A DNA stretch of 64,000 nucleotides from Centrapalus pauciflorus (GCA_020465985.1 JAANYP010004790.1:558001-622000); one strand, 5' to 3'; shown: positions 49,227 to 62,985, counted from the stretch's first letter. Numbers and translations: made by a program. The notes: generated by a model not told the origin, from the letters alone.

Positions 49227-52200
49227 ATGGATCGTCAGGGCAGCGGGCCTCATGGGGATGACCATAGGGATGATGAGCCAGTGCGTAGGTCTGACTTATA
49301 TGCTGTGATAGGCCAGATCCTAGATGAGCGTTTTCCGGTTCATGGTGCGGGTAGGGGTCGAGGTGCGGTGTCTCCACCCGAGGGAGAGCACAGTTCTGGG
49401 GCTGGTGCTTCTTCTAGCCAGCCATCGCGTGGGTCCTTTAAGGACTTTATGACGGGTCGCCCTTCTGAGTTCTTCGGTGGAGTTGGTGCCTCGAAGGCAC
49501 TTGATTGGCTGCGAGAGGTCGAGGTTGCGTTTCGTATAGCCCATGTTGATCGAGCCAATAGGGTGAGTTATGTCTCCTACCTTCTGAAGGGGTGAGCGTT
49601 GAGATGGTGGAGTTCAGTTGTCAGTGCTCGGGGAGTCGATGAGGCCTACTTGATGTCTTGGGAGGAGTTCAACACAAAGTTCGAGCTGCAGTATTGTCCG
49701 CTGGACACGAGGAGAGAGTTGGAGCGAGAGTTCATCCATTTGCAGCAGGGATCCAGATCTGTTCAGGAGTATATCGACGTCTTTAATGACAGAGCTCAGT
49801 TTGCGCCACATCAGGTAGCTACAAAGGACCGAAAGGTCAATATGTTTATTGAGGGTTTGAGGCCAGATATCAGAGAGTTTGTGGGGATGTTGCGTGACCC
49901 CACTTTTTCCTCAGCGATGGAGTACGCCAGGCGTACGGAGAGAGAGATTGAGGGACAGCGGGAGCAGTCAGCTCCCCAGAGACAGCGCATTGAGCCGTCA
50001 GGTCAGGGTCAGAGTTCCGTGTCTTCGAGGTTTTATAGAGAGAGCCGTCAGGGCGGGTATTCCGAACAGCAGGGACAGACTTCAGGGGCTCGGCATGATC
50101 AGGGTCGAGATGACAGGCAGTCGGGGGTTGGCCAGGGTCACGGACAGAGTCAGGGTGGGCAGAGACAGCAGGGCCAGAGGCAGCGGGGTCAGGGTCAGAG
50201 GCAGGGGCAGAGTCAGAGTCAGGGGAGTGTTGGGAAGGGATCTCGGGATTCTGGGAGCCGAGTTGAGAGTTCGGCATCGGTAGAGAGAGATTGTCAGCGG
50301 TGTCATCACCGCCATGCAGGGCCGTGTACTCGGGAGCATCTCCGTTGTTTTCGATGTGGCCAGTTTGGTCACACTGCTGTTGCATGTACTTCCCAGGAGT
50401 CTCTTTGCTTTAGATGTGGGAAGCCGGGTCACATGTCTCGGGACTGTCCGAACCCGAGCACTGGATTTCCGGGATCGAGTTCAAGTGGAGCTGGGCCGTC
50501 TGGGTCATCTTCAGCACCTCATGGAGGTGGAGCACCGAGGGCTCGCGACAGAGTTTTTCATGCTACTACTGAGGAGGCGCGTGAGTCGCCTGATGTTGTA
50601 TCTGGTACGTTTATCCTTAATGTACTGCGTGCCTTTATTTTGTTTGATTCGGGATCTGATCGTTCATATGTGTCTGCCTCCTTCTGCGATTATTTTTCTA
50701 TGCCTTCATCTGAGTTATCTGTGTCTGTTATTGTTGAGCGTGTTGATGGTAGTACTGTGTTGGTGATTCGTATTTGTAGAGATTGTGCATTAGAGATAGA
50801 TAGTCACCGTTTTTCCATAGACTTGATGCCTATGGAGATTAGAAGTTTCGATGCCATTGTTGGCATGGATTGACTGACAGCGCGTCAGACGGATATCTTC
50901 TGTTCTAAGAAGATGATTCGTATCCCCGTTTCCGAGTCAGAGTTAGCGGTTGTGTATGGTGAGAGGCGCAGAAGAGAGATGAGTATAGTGTTGATGGCGC
51001 AGGCATAGAGGTATGTGGCGAAGGGGTGTGCCACCTATTTAGCTTATGTGGTGGATGCGAAGAAAGAGAAGAGGGAGGTCAGTGATGTGCCGGTGGTTAG
51101 AGATTTTCCTGATGTATTTCCAAATGAGTTGCCGGGTCTGCCACCGGACCGGCAGGTTGAGTTCAGGATCGACCTAGTTCCCGGGGCCGTTCCTGTTGCG
51201 CGCACGCCGTATCGGTTAGCTCCTACCGAGATGCGCGAGATGATGACGCAGCTGCAGGATCTGTTGGATCGAGGATTCATTCGCCCCAGTTCTTCTCCGT
51301 GGGGAGCCCCAGTGTTATTCGTGAAGAAGAAAGGCGGGACGATGCGTATGTGTATAGATTATTGAGAGCTTAATAGGGTAACGGTGAAGAACCGTTATCC
51401 CTTGCAGAGGATTGATGATCTCTTTGATCAGCTTCAGGGGGCGAGCTATTTCTCGAAGATTGATCTGCGTTCCGGGTATCATCAGCTGCGAGTTAGAGAT
51501 GAGGATGTGCCTAAGACTGCTTTCAGGACTAGATATGGTCATTATGAGTTCTTAGTCATGCCGTTTGGGCTGACGAACGCCCCGGCAGCGTTTATGGACC
51601 TGATGAATAGGGTCAGCAGGCCGATGCTCGATCGTTTTGTGATTGTGTTTATTGATGATATTCTGATCTACTCGAGGAGTAGCGAGGAGCATAGCCAGCA
51701 TTTGAGAGAGGTTCTGAGTACCATGCAGCGAGAGAGGCTATACGCCATGTTTTCGAAGTGCGAGTTTTGGCTTCGAGAGGTGCAGTTCTTATGGCACGTG
51801 GTGACGAGCGAGGGCGTTAAGGTGGATCCCGCAAAGATTGAGGCGATTATGAGTTGGGGCCAGCCCACATCTGTGTCAGAGGTTCGCAGCTTCTTGGGTT
51901 TGGCCGGGTATTATCGGTGGTTCATAGAGAATTTCTCGCGGATCGCAGTGCCGTTGACGATGTTGACCAGGCAGTCAGTGCCATTCGTGTGGACCGAGGA
52001 GCAGGAGAGTGCCTTTCTAGAGTTGAAGAATCGGTTGTGTAGGGCCCCGATCCTAGCATTGCCAGAGGGTTCGGAGGATTTTGCAGTTTATGGTGATGCT
52101 TCCTTCACTGGGTTGGGATGTGTACTGATGCAGAGAGGCAAGGTGATTGCTTATGCCTCGAGACAGCTTCGGAGTTATGAGTTGAGCCGGCCGGTGCATG

Positions 52201-53919
52201 ATCTAGAGTTGGATGCCATAGTCTTTGCCTTAAAGATATGGCGGCATTATCTATATGGGACGAGATTTACAGTATTTACTGATCATAAGAGTTTGCAGTA
52301 TTTGTTCAGCCAGAAGGAGCTGAACATGAGACAGAGGCGTAGCATGGAGCTTCTGAAGGATTATGATTGTGATATCCGGTACCACCCGGGGAAAGCTAAC
52401 GTGGTGGCAGATGCTTTGAGTAGGAGATCTTATGAGCAGACGATTACGTCCAGAGCTTCTCGATTAGAAGTTACGTCGGCTATGATTGATAGTCTGTGGT
52501 TAGCTCAGGAGGAGGGTTTGAGAGGCGAGAATGTGCAGAGAGAGAGAGAGATTAGCAGGACAGCTGGAGTTGTTGAGCAGAGATTATAGAGGTTTGATGA
52601 CCCTTCGTGGTCGAGTGTGGGTCCCTCGAGTAGGGAATTTGAGACAGCTGATTCTAGATGATTCCCATAAGTCTAGATTGTCGATTCATCCGGGCAGCAC
52701 GAAGATGTACCGAGATCTGCGAGTTCATTACTGGTGGCCAGGGATGAAGAGGGATGTGGGGAAGTATGTGGAGGCGTGTATGACGTGTCTGAGAGTTAAG
52801 AGTGAGCATCATAAGCCGCATGGCAGACTTCAGCCGTTAGAGATTCCGGAGTGGAAGTGGTATGATATCACCATGGACTTCATAGTGAGACTCCCGCGGA
52901 CTGTTCGTGGGAATGATATGATCTGGGTTATTGTCGATCGTCTTACGAAGAGCGCCCACTTCTTTGCCGTTAATGGGACGATTACGATGGATCAGTTGGC
53001 GCGCCTCTACATTAGTGAGATTGTTGCGAGGCATGGAGTTCCGAGGTCTATTACGTCTGACCGGGACAGCCGATTTGTGTCGCGATTCTGGCAGAGCTTT
53101 CAGAGGGAGTTGGGCACCCGAGTTCAGTTGAGTACAGCTTATCATCCGCAGATAGTAGGTCAGACAGAGCAGACTAATCAGACTCTGGAGGTTATGCTGC
53201 GAGCTTGTGTTATTGATTTCGGTGGTAGCTGGGATCTTCATTTTCCGCTTGTTGAGTTTGCGTATAATAACAGCTACCATGCGTCTATCGGCATGCCTCC
53301 ATTTGAGGCTCTCTATGGGCGTAAGTGTCTGACTCCGGTATGTTGGGGAGAGGTTGGGGAGCGTCCTATCAGCGGGCCAGAGGTTCTTCAGGCGACTAGC
53401 GACAAGGTCGCTATGATTCAGCAGCGGATTAGGACAGCTCAGAGTCGCCAGAAGAGTTATGCGGATCGCCAGATGTCTGAGTTAGAGTTTCAGGTCGGAG
53501 ACTCCGTGATGCTTAAAGTCTCAGCCTGGAAGGGGATTATTCGATTTCGGAGACGAGGTAAGTTGGGTCCGTGTTATATTGGGCCGTTTGAGGTCGTTGA
53601 GAGGATCGGGGATCAGGCTTATCGTCTGAATTTGCCCCCAGAATTGTCGGGAGTTCATAATGCTTTTCATGTCAGTCATCTCCGTAAGTGCTTGGCCCGT
53701 GATGATCAGAGAGTCCCCTTGTCAGAGATTGAGGTCGATGATAGACTTCATTATGCCGAGCAGCCTGAGGCAGTGACAGATTGGAAAGTAAAGAGGTTGC
53801 GTAATAAAGATGTGGTGTTAGTGTTGGTGCAGTGGAAGCACCACAAGGGTACCAGCGCCACATGGGAGCCAAAGTCAGAGATGCGTATCCGCTATCCTCA
53901 CCTCTTTGCTTCGAGCTAG
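49227..53919 (+). pseudogene. gag-pol polyprotein with four stops and one frameshift
   Basis: The ATG at 49227 opens gag; a TTATTGTGCAG acceptor-like site ends at 49220. Gag has the retrotransposon-gag core (about 49600-49950), a Gln/Arg/Gly-rich linker and two CCHC knuckles near 50343-50450 (C-x2-C-x4-H-x4-C). Protease follows (D-S-G near 50647), then RT with F-I-D-D at about 51650. RNase H (~52060-52440), integrase with an HHCC finger (~52685-52790) and a DDE core, GPF/Y motif (~53570) and a C-terminal chromodomain (~53755-53915) complete it. In-frame stops are at 49593, 50871, 51006 and 51363. The frame changes within an (AG)n run at 52537-52551. Coding is therefore inactive, although all domains remain recognisable. 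Confidence 0.95.
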
Positions 53920-53941
53920 ATTCTGAGGACAGAATCTTCAT

Positions 53942-53950
53942 AAGGAGGGA
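53942..53950 (+). other. Polypurine tract
   Basis: AAGGAGGGA ends 5 nt before the 3' LTR, the site expected to prime plus-strand DNA synthesis. Just upstream is a small inverted repeat, AGATTCTGAGGACAGAATCT. Confidence 0.8.
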
Positions 53951-53955
53951 TGACT

Positions 53956-55549
53956 TGTAACATCATGATTTTGAGATAGGTACGTGGAATTATTTCATTG
54001 GATTAATTATTTAATTTGGGACCCGGGGATATAAATTTGTATTTTACGGTATCGGGATCGGATTTTTGGGTATCGGACCGAGTTAAACCCAAAACGTATA
54101 TATTGTCTTCCCTTTGTTTCTTTAGCTCATTTCAATCTAGAGTTCAAAAGTGTGTATGTGTGTGATTGTTATTTCCAGAGATAGCAGCAAGAATTTAGAG
54201 CTCCAGCTTGTGATTTGGGTTCCTGATCATCTCCTTCTTCTTCAATTTTGCTACCAAAGCTCAAAGTGAGTATTAAGCTCCAAATTTATGGGTTAATTGT
54301 TATGGATGGAAAGTGATTGATTGAATTGAGTTTGTGTATACTTTTGAGTAAATTCGAAGCTAATTAAGTGGGTTATATTGGTTAAAATCGGGTTTGGGGA
54401 TTGAATCCCCTGGCTGTGCAGAAACAGAGCTGAACTGCTACTGTTCGTCCGTGAGCGCGGCCGCAATCCCTTGATCGTGGGCCGCGATGTTCTTGAGTTG
54501 ATCGCAGGCGGTTAGCCTGAGCGCGACCGCAACCGCGATGGTCAGCGCGACCGCGACCGCGATGGTCAGTGCGGCCGCGATGCGGCTAGGGTTTTGGGTC
54601 GGGTTTTCGGGTTTTGTGAGTCGTGTATTCGGATCTTTGGGGTATCGTGAGTTGTTGAGAATTGTGTATAGAGTTGTTGGGTTGAGATTGTGATATCGAG
54701 ATTGTGTTATTGTGTTTTCAGGGTCTCGTGTTGACAGGGTAGGGAAAGGGCAGGGAACCGAGACTTAGTGTAGCTAGCTGAGCAGGTGAGTTTGCATGTT
54801 TTTTTGTTGAGATACTTGTACGATTATTTTACTGATACTTGCATGATCTTTTATCGAGCTTTTCTTATGAGATATCATGAGTATTCTTACGAGTTTTTAT
54901 TGAGATACTATCATGCTTGTATTACTGATCTATTGTGAACTTTATTTTAAATATGAGATTTGGGACACTTGAGCTGTTGAGATACTAAACCGTACGGCTG
55001 GGCAGGGGTTGGGTCGCTCCCAATTCCCTTTTGAGTTCCTGACGACTGCTTTGTGCGGTCTAGGGATTTGGGTACGTGGATTTATCCACACGAGTTGAGT
55101 ACCTATTGAGCTATCTTGTGGGATCTCATATACTTGTTCAGTAGAGAACGCTGAACGTTTTATTGTTGAGTTATTTATTTATTGAGCTTTATAATCGTAC
55201 ACTAACCCTTGCATTCTCACCAGCTTTAGCTGACTTGTGTGTGTTGTTGTGTGTATCCCAGGTGACCGAACTCCTAGTAGGCCTGTTGGACCAAAGTAGG
55301 TTTACATTATCTGTGATCGAGGAGTTAGCTACCCTTCATAGAGGTAGTTATATTTTGGGGGTTGTTTGTATATACTTCGGATAGATTGTATTTTATTCAG
55401 GGATTTCCGTGACTGTGGTTGTGTAATTAATGTTTTAAAATTATCGGGTTTTCGTGTATGTATCTTGGGAATAGTGTAGGGATTATTATATTATGTCGCG
55501 GATGACGTGTTATTTACGTGGCATTGTGGGTTAGTTTGAGGGTGTTACA
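53956..55549 (+). repeat. 3' LTR (1594 bp)
   Basis: Same start, end and splice-like sites as the 5' LTR (potential exon 54722-54785). It is 24 bp longer because one GC-rich unit (CGCGACCGCGA...TGGTCA) is duplicated near 54535-54575. The first bases differ in a cluster of three (CATCCCA against CATCATG). Confidence 0.97.
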
Positions 55550-55646
55550 CTAATAAACTATAATATTCTAAAATTAATTTATATATCATAATTAACATTT
55601 ATTTTTTTATAAACCAACCCATGTAATACATGAGTATTTAACCTAG

Positions 55647-56764
<1,118 letters not shown>

Positions 56765-57381
56765 TCTATCTTTTTATATAATAAACAAGAACACTTCTTG
56801 CCACATGTCATCATATTAAGTCTTAACTTTTATTTTTCCTCCTAAACTTCCTTAATTACTTTCTTAATTATTGTAATTAATTGACCAATTTAAATTTATT
56901 TTCCTTCAATTTTTATAAATTTAAATATCAACCACCCAACTACATTACATGTCAACAAATAAAACTATTTATATTAAAATCATAACTATATTTTAATAAA
57001 ACCTTCAATTTTTTCTTAATTTGTTATTTTTTGTTGATAAGTCGTTTATTTAAATCATAACTATATTTTAATAAATATCTATTAGCCATAATATTAATAC
57101 TAATAAAATCTTTTATATGTATTTATTTAGAATCAATATTTATAAGTTTTTTGGACAGAGAATTATATACTAAATTATTAATAAATCATTTACAATAGTT
57201 TATCATTAGTGTTTTAAGATATTTTTTATATTTATAATAAAATTTGAAGTTTATATACATGTTTTAAGAAAACAATTTTAAGATATTTTTTATATTTATA
57301 ATAAAATTTTAAGTTTATATACATGTTTTAAGAAAATATTGAATTATTATAATCCGTGTAATACATGCGATAATAAACTAG
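56765..57381 (+). mobile_element. Non-autonomous Helitron
   Basis: The 5' end is A|TCTATCTTTTTATATAATAA, close to the 7124 element. The 3' end has CCGTGTAATACATGCG followed by ATAATAAACTAG|T. An internal ~68-bp repeat ('TTAAGATATTTTTTATATTT') occurs twice near 57217-57330. It has no coding sequence. Confidence 0.75.
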
Positions 57382-58311
57382 TTTATATTATAATTAAGAG
57401 CCCTAAAAACCATAAGAAACAAACACATTTACATTCCTATCAAAAATCAAAATCTTTGTTAACAACAAACTGAATGTCAGCTTCAAATATGAATTTTGTT
57501 AACCATATTTAATAGGTTGATGATTTTGAATATCATCTAAGATGGATGCAATAATTATTGTTTGTGTGTGTGTGTGTGAGGGGGATACAAAGTAGTAGAA
57601 GAAGGATTGTCAAATGAAGATTTAAAAATAATTACCAAATTTATAAGGTAAAATCTTATCAGCTATTAATGTTAATTGTTAATTAATAATGAATATTTTT
57701 TGAGTTTTAACAATCAATTGTAATTGTAATGAACGGTTTTTTTACTAATGAAGAATGAAAAGTTTTTAAGCTTTATTGAAATTAATAACATATAATTATA
57801 ATGAAGTGGTTATCGCTACACATGTTAATAAAATGAACGGTTTCAACTTTGAAGTAATTAATAAGAAGCGGGTATCTTATTTATTTATTAAGGAGGGATA
57901 ACCAATGGATCCAAATAAATGCAAAAAATAAATAAAGATAAATGATCATGTTATTATTACATGATATTGCTGAAAATCCGTTTATAATTATTTTATATAG
58001 AATTAGGCTTTTAAATTTTATTGTAATGTTTATATATTCCGAAAATTAAAGAATTTTATATTTCCTTGAATTAAACATAGAAAGTATAATATAATTAAAT
58101 TAATATTTTTTTAAAGATTGTTGTTGCTCAAGTTAATTAATTAATACAAATGTTTACTATTGCTATTCTCTAAAAGATAATTCAACCGGACAATAATTTA
58201 TTACATTCATTCAGCTTATATAAAAGTTTAATTAAGTAATTATTTAAATTAAAAGTTCTAATTTATAGAAGGTAATGCAAACTTTTTATTTGTCAAGATA
58301 AATTAGGTAGT
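57382..58311. other. Intergenic, AT-rich
   Basis: A short (GT)n lies at 57561-57578. No gene recognised. Confidence 0.5.
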
Positions 58312-58316
58312 GTGTG

Positions 58317-60127
58317 TGTAACATCCGTCATTTCAACCTGGTACGTGGAATTATTTTAGTGGATAATTAATTTATTTATATTGGGTTGGTCTAATTATAT
58401 CTCGTTTCGTGGATTGATACGTGTCGGGATCGGGCTTGCGTGTCATCGGGTTATAATTTTAATGAACGGATTATATTTTTTGGATCGTGGGATTAAATGG
58501 GTTAAATGGGTATTAATAGTGAAAATGTGATATCGGGTTCGGGTTATTGGGTTCGGGACCGGTTAAATTAGAAGCGTATATATTGTGTCTACCTTCCTTC
58601 TTCCTTATCCATTTGTGTGAGACCTAAAAGTGTGGTGTGTGTATGTGGGTGAAGCTCTCCAGCAGATTGAAGCTCCTAAATTCCTGAATTGGCTGCTGAA
58701 TTTAGTAATCAATCTCATCATCTTCATTGTTGAGAAATTCTTGAGCTCCACAAGGTAAGAACTTCAATTTAGTGGTATTAATTTGGGGTTATATATGTGA
58801 ATAGTGTTGTAATAGTTTCAGAGCTTGTAAGGCCCTGCATATAGTGTTATATGAGTTAATGAAGAGCTGAAATCGTGTTTGAAGGGAGTTGATACTCCTG
58901 GGCAACCAAGGAAATCGCAGGTCAAGGGTTCAGGTTTTCACGGTGTCGCGGCGCGACAACCAGGGTCCTCGCGGCGCGACCAACAGCCTGCAGTGAAAAT
59001 CCGAGTTTGGTCTTGTGAAATGGGTTTGGGTCAAATTGTGTCGGGTTTCCTTCGGGATTGCTCGAGATGTGTTTTGTTGGGGTTGGGGTCTTGTTTGGGA
59101 TTGCCTTGAGTCGGGTTTGAGTCGAGTTTCGGGTATTCATCGGGTTTCGGTTCCGTGGGATTGTCGGGTCGAGTTAAGCTCGGGTCTTTGTGATTATGTG
59201 ACTGATGCTACCCGGGATTGGGTTTGATCGTTGGGATATCTATGTGTTACAGGGACTAGCAGATCTCGAGTCGGATTCGATCAGGGCGTTCAGACTTCGG
59301 GGAATCAATCAGGTGAGTACTCGAGTCGTTTTCTAAACGCGCGCCATCTTTTACGTTTTAGACGTATAGCTATATTTGTGCGTGTTATATATGTGAGACA
59401 GGGACGTGAACCTCAGGTGTATTCTATTCCTTATACGTGTTATGTATGAGATGTGAGATCGGTTCGGGGGTCCGTGATGAGTTCCATACGGACGATAAGT
59501 CGCGAAGGGGAATCGCGCGGGTTGATTGTCTCTTATAGTCCTGGGGGCGTATATATACGGCAGGGCCTGTAGCCGAGTAGCTTCCGTGCTACAGGGTATT
59601 ACCGACCATTGCTGTGTGCGATGTGTCTACCGGGGAGGGGTCCCCACAGGGCTTGTGTGTTATCCCGATCTCATACCTGTGATATTATACCTGAGATGTG
59701 TGTTGGGCAATCGGGACAGGGACAGGGTTTGCGTGCTATGTGCTATGTGTTCTGTGCAGTGTCAACCCTCGTGTGCTCACGGGCTTTATAGCTCATGTAT
59801 TCGAGTCTAACATGTTCAGGGAGTCAGAAGGGATCTCAGCCGCAGCCGAGGTAGATCCGAGATTGATTGAAGATCTGTAATAGTTTCGTATCTTGTATAG
59901 AACAGTTTGTAATAGTTGTTTTGGGAATTGTGTATCCAGTGATCGGGATTATATGTTTTGTTAATATGGGATTAGGAATGTATTGAATGTGTTTGACGTA
60001 TGTGTTAAACTTTTAATTAGCCGTAATCTGCATTATCCTATGACACGTGTGTTATAGATCCGTTGCGTTATTGCCACTTATGATATTATGTTGACGTGAC
60101 ATTTCCGGGATCGGGAGGGGTGTTACA
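58317..60127 (+). mobile_element. Solo LTR of a Ty3/gypsy (Tekay-like) element
   Basis: It begins TGTAACATCC and ends GGGTGTTACA. It is flanked by a 5-bp duplication GTGTG (58312-58316, 60128-60132) with no internal region or second LTR, the product expected from LTR-LTR recombination. It shares with the 47482 LTR the start, GGTACGTGGAATTATTT and GCGTATATATTGT, but is otherwise diverged. It has donors at 58755 (CAAG|GTAAGA) and 59313 (CAG|GTGAGT), an acceptor at 59252 (GTGTTACAG|) and a CpG-rich block at 58935-58985. Open frames inside it are not genes. Confidence 0.93.
59253..59312 (+). other. Potential 60-nt exon inside the solo LTR
   Basis: Bounded by CTATGTGTTACAG| and |GTGAGTACTC. It is in the position equivalent to 48224-48287 of the other LTR family. 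Confidence 0.5.
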
Positions 60128-60355
60128 GTGTGCCTCTAATTTTTTTAATTACCTAATTAATATAAATGTATAATTTTGATTTCTTAAAAAATGTTATTGA
60201 GATGTTCAAATTAATTAATTCAAAATTTTTTATTACAAATATTTAAATATAATAATAACTCAATTATATAAAAATATATTATACGGATTCAGCTTATAAA
60301 AAAATTATTACTATTAGATGGTTAAATCATTTATACAAAAACTTATTACATTGAT

Positions 60356-60765
60356 TATATATATATATATATAATTCCTATTATTTATTAAATCAAATAA
60401 ATATATATCTAATTCCTATTATTTATAAAATCAAATAAATATAATTAGCATTCTCATTTGTTTACAAGAAGTTTTTACCTTTACGTGTTTATGTATTTAA
60501 TAAATAGTAAATAAATATTATTATTTATTAAATTAATACATGTAATTAACATTCTCATTTAATTTAATAAAAAATCTATGACAATCATTTAATTTAATAA
60601 AAAAATTAAAAAAATTTATGACAGTCATTTAATACATGGACTCAACTTTTATATGTATTTAATTTTATAAATTTAATAAATAGTAAATAAATTTTATTAT
60701 TTATTAAATGAATACATGTAATTAACATTCTCATTTAATTTAATAAAAAAATTTTATGACAATCA
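60356..60765 (+). repeat. AT-rich segmental duplicate, copy 1
   Basis: It matches 62413-62985 over about 400 bp (shared TATATATCTAATTCCTATT, TTGTTTACA.GAAGTTTTTA, GTGTTTATGTATTTAATAAA). The copies flank the minus-strand LTR fragment and the unidentified 61886-62412 block. Confidence 0.88.
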
Positions 60766-61885
60766 TGTAACACCCTACTTTTACGACTAATGCCACATAG
60801 GACTTATAGTCCACGTCATCTCATTATAGGCAACATCATCAAGGGTCAAACAGCTAATTACTACTAAACATCAATATCAAACATAAAGTAACACAAGACG
60901 GGAACCAACCCCCCGTCGGTAACACCAGTCAACCACAATATGAGTGAAGGTTACAGTCATCCAAAGGTTACTGGCTAATAAGTCAAACCACAAAATATCA
61001 AGACTACTTACGAAAGTAGTCACTAACTACTGTCCACGTGGCGGGTCTCGGCTACTGCCCGCTGTATCCCTAGCCTCAGTTCTCGTACCTGAAATCCACA
61101 ATTAAAGCAACAGTCAGCGGAAAGCTGGTGAGTTACTATAAAAAACGTTAAAAATAGTTTATAAAATAGTTAGCACAATATACGACTAAGAATCAACGTG
61201 CGGCCGGCCTCAACTGCCTGACGCCTCATCGGGAGCGACCCGGAGTAGCCTGCATAGCCCACTCCACAAAGTAGTGGGTTGTCAGGACCTCTGAGTTGGG
61301 AATGACCCAACAAACATCTCTACTCAGCGCACCACACCAGTACGCGTAAACCACATGCTCTGCTCTGTGCTAACGAGTGCCAACATATAAAAGGATCCGC
61401 ACTGGACCCGGATAATAACAACAAGTAAGTAACTCACCTGAAGCATGACTACAGCCTCGCTATCAACGGCAGTCTCTACAGGTCCCAGGCTTAGCTACGA
61501 ATCCTGGCAACAATAAATACAACGACACTGTAACGACTAACGACTGAACTCATAACGACTATACTACTAGACTCACTAGCTCAATATAATCAACAAGTCA
61601 AGACACACGAGCACGACCGAGATTGCGGTCGCGGACACCTTGTCGCGGCCAGTCATCGCGGGCGCGATGACCCCGCGCTGCCCCTCTTATCGCGGCCGGG
61701 CTCATCCGAGCATGCCCAAGCTCGCCCGACCCGCGACTAACATCTCGGGCGCGGTCTACCACTAGCGACCACCTTTAGCCGCCTCACCATGATCGCGGGC
61801 GCGACCAGGGGAGCACGGTCGCGATGCGGCGACGAATAGAGCAGTTCATGCTCTGTTTTTGCATAACTACAGGAATCAATCTTTC
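60766..61885 (-). mobile_element. Truncated Ty3/gypsy-type LTR, minus strand
   Basis: On the minus strand it ends GGGTGTTACA at 60766. It contains a 'GGTTGGGTC.CTCCCA'-like region related to the 47482 LTR, a CpG-rich block (61600-61830, many CGCGGGCGCGA words) and the 'GCAAAAACAGAGC' motif that precedes the CpG block in the complete element. The 5' part is missing beyond about 61885. The splice-like exon 61503-61438 is present. Confidence 0.75.
61438..61503 (-). other. Potential 66-nt exon inside the minus-strand LTR fragment
   Basis: On the minus strand it is bounded by TTTATTGTTGCCAG| and CTTCAG|GTGAGTTAC, the third occurrence of this arrangement in the window. Confidence 0.45.
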
Positions 61886-62412
61886 AACTTTTTTTTTTGT
61901 TTCAATGTGTTTTTGATATATTTTATCAGGTAATCTACGTAAAATATATGATATTTGACATTCTACACGACATTCTACGTAGATTGCATGTCATTCTACG
62001 TAGAATGTATTGTACATAAAATATGTTCGTTAACATATTCTATATAGAAAAGAAAATTCTATATAGACATATAATATTTCTACATAAAATACGTTATTTT
62101 TGTAGCAATTAAATAATTTTCTATATAGAAAAAATAATTTTTTTATAAAAAACATTTTTTTACTTTAAAAATCAATTATAATGAAAGAAAAATAAAATGA
62201 AAATGAAAAAAAGTAAGAGAGAGAAAGAGAAAAAACAGATTTTTTTCTTCCAAAAATATCATTTTCACACATTTTCAAGATTCTCCACTATCAAAGTTCA
62301 AAAAAATTACAAAATTGTCATCCAATATATCAACCATTGATTATCATTAATCCAAAGGCCAGAAAAGGTTCTTAGGCTCCCACATTTTTTATGGTTCTTA
62401 GAAGAACTCTCC
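61886..62412. other. Unidentified AT-rich block with CTACGTAG palindromes
   Basis: Near 61960-62010 are repeated CATTCTACGTAG/TTCTACGTAGAATG palindromes, and TCTATATAGA words follow. The right end, TTCTTAGAAGAACTCTCCCA then (TA)n, resembles a MITE terminus. No gene recognised. Confidence 0.45.
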
Positions 62413-62985
62413 CATATATATATAAAATTCCTATTATTTATTAAATCAAATAAATATATATCTAATTCCTATTGTTTATAAAATAAAATAAATATAATTA
62501 GCATTCTCATTTGTTTACATGAAGTTTTTACCATTGCGTGTTTATGTATTTAATAAATAGTAAATAAATATTATTATTTATTAAATTAATACATGTAATT
62601 AACATTCTCTTTTAATTTAATAAAAAATCTATGACAATCATTTAATTTAATAAAAAATCTATGACAATCATTTAATTTAATAAAAAAATTTATGACAGTC
62701 ATTTAATACATGGACACAACTGTTATATGTATTTAATTTAATAAATTTAATAAATTTAATAAATTTATTTAATTTAATAAATTTAATAAAAAATCTATGA
62801 CAATCATTTAATTTAATAAAAAAATTTATGACAGTCATTTAATACATGGACACAACTGTTATATGTATTTAATTTAATAAATTTAATAAATAGTAAATAA
62901 ATATTATTATTTATTAAATGAATACATGTAATTAACATTCTCATTTAATTTAATAAAAAAAATTTATGACAATCATATATTATAA
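62413..62985 (+). repeat. AT-rich segmental duplicate, copy 2, with inner duplication
   Basis: This is the second copy of 60356-60765. It is longer because an inner ~110-bp block ('AAAAAAATTTATGACAGTCA' ... 'GGACACAACTGTTATATG') is repeated at about 62680-62760 and 62815-62890. Confidence 0.85.

Larger units (their letters stand above)
47482..55549 (+). mobile_element. Complete Tekay/Del-type Ty3/gypsy chromovirus, decayed
   Basis: The element is 8068 bp. The TSD is CTAAT (47477-47481, 55550-55554). The two LTRs begin TGTAACATC and end GTGTTACA. A PBS to initiator tRNA-Met, a gag-pol region in the order gag, protease, RT, RNase H, integrase, chromodomain, and a polypurine tract are all present. 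The order places it in Ty3/gypsy and the chromodomain in the chromoviruses. By-eye comparison gives about 38 substitutions between LTRs (~2.4%), so insertion is fairly recent, yet the coding region is broken. Confidence 0.97.
47190..55646 (+). mobile_element. Helitron (~0.4 kb) interrupted by the Ty3/gypsy element
   Basis: The right end has the Helitron signature: a hairpin-like CCCATGTAATACATGAG followed by TATTTAACCTAG|T. The left end near 47190 reads TCTATTTTTATTAAAAC, like the starts of the other two Helitrons, but its preceding base is C, so the exact start is uncertain (47175 is an alternative). Without the retrotransposon the element is about 390 bp. Confidence 0.6.

Noticed and set aside
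49320..53941. Long antisense frames opposite gag-pol (up to 171 codons)
   Set aside because: They mirror the high-GC, biased codon use of the sense polyprotein and contain no known domain.
58879..59880. Several open frames of 60-94 codons in a GC-richer stretch
   Set aside because: They lie within the solo LTR (58317-60127, perfect TSD) and overlap in all frames; no domain is recognisable.
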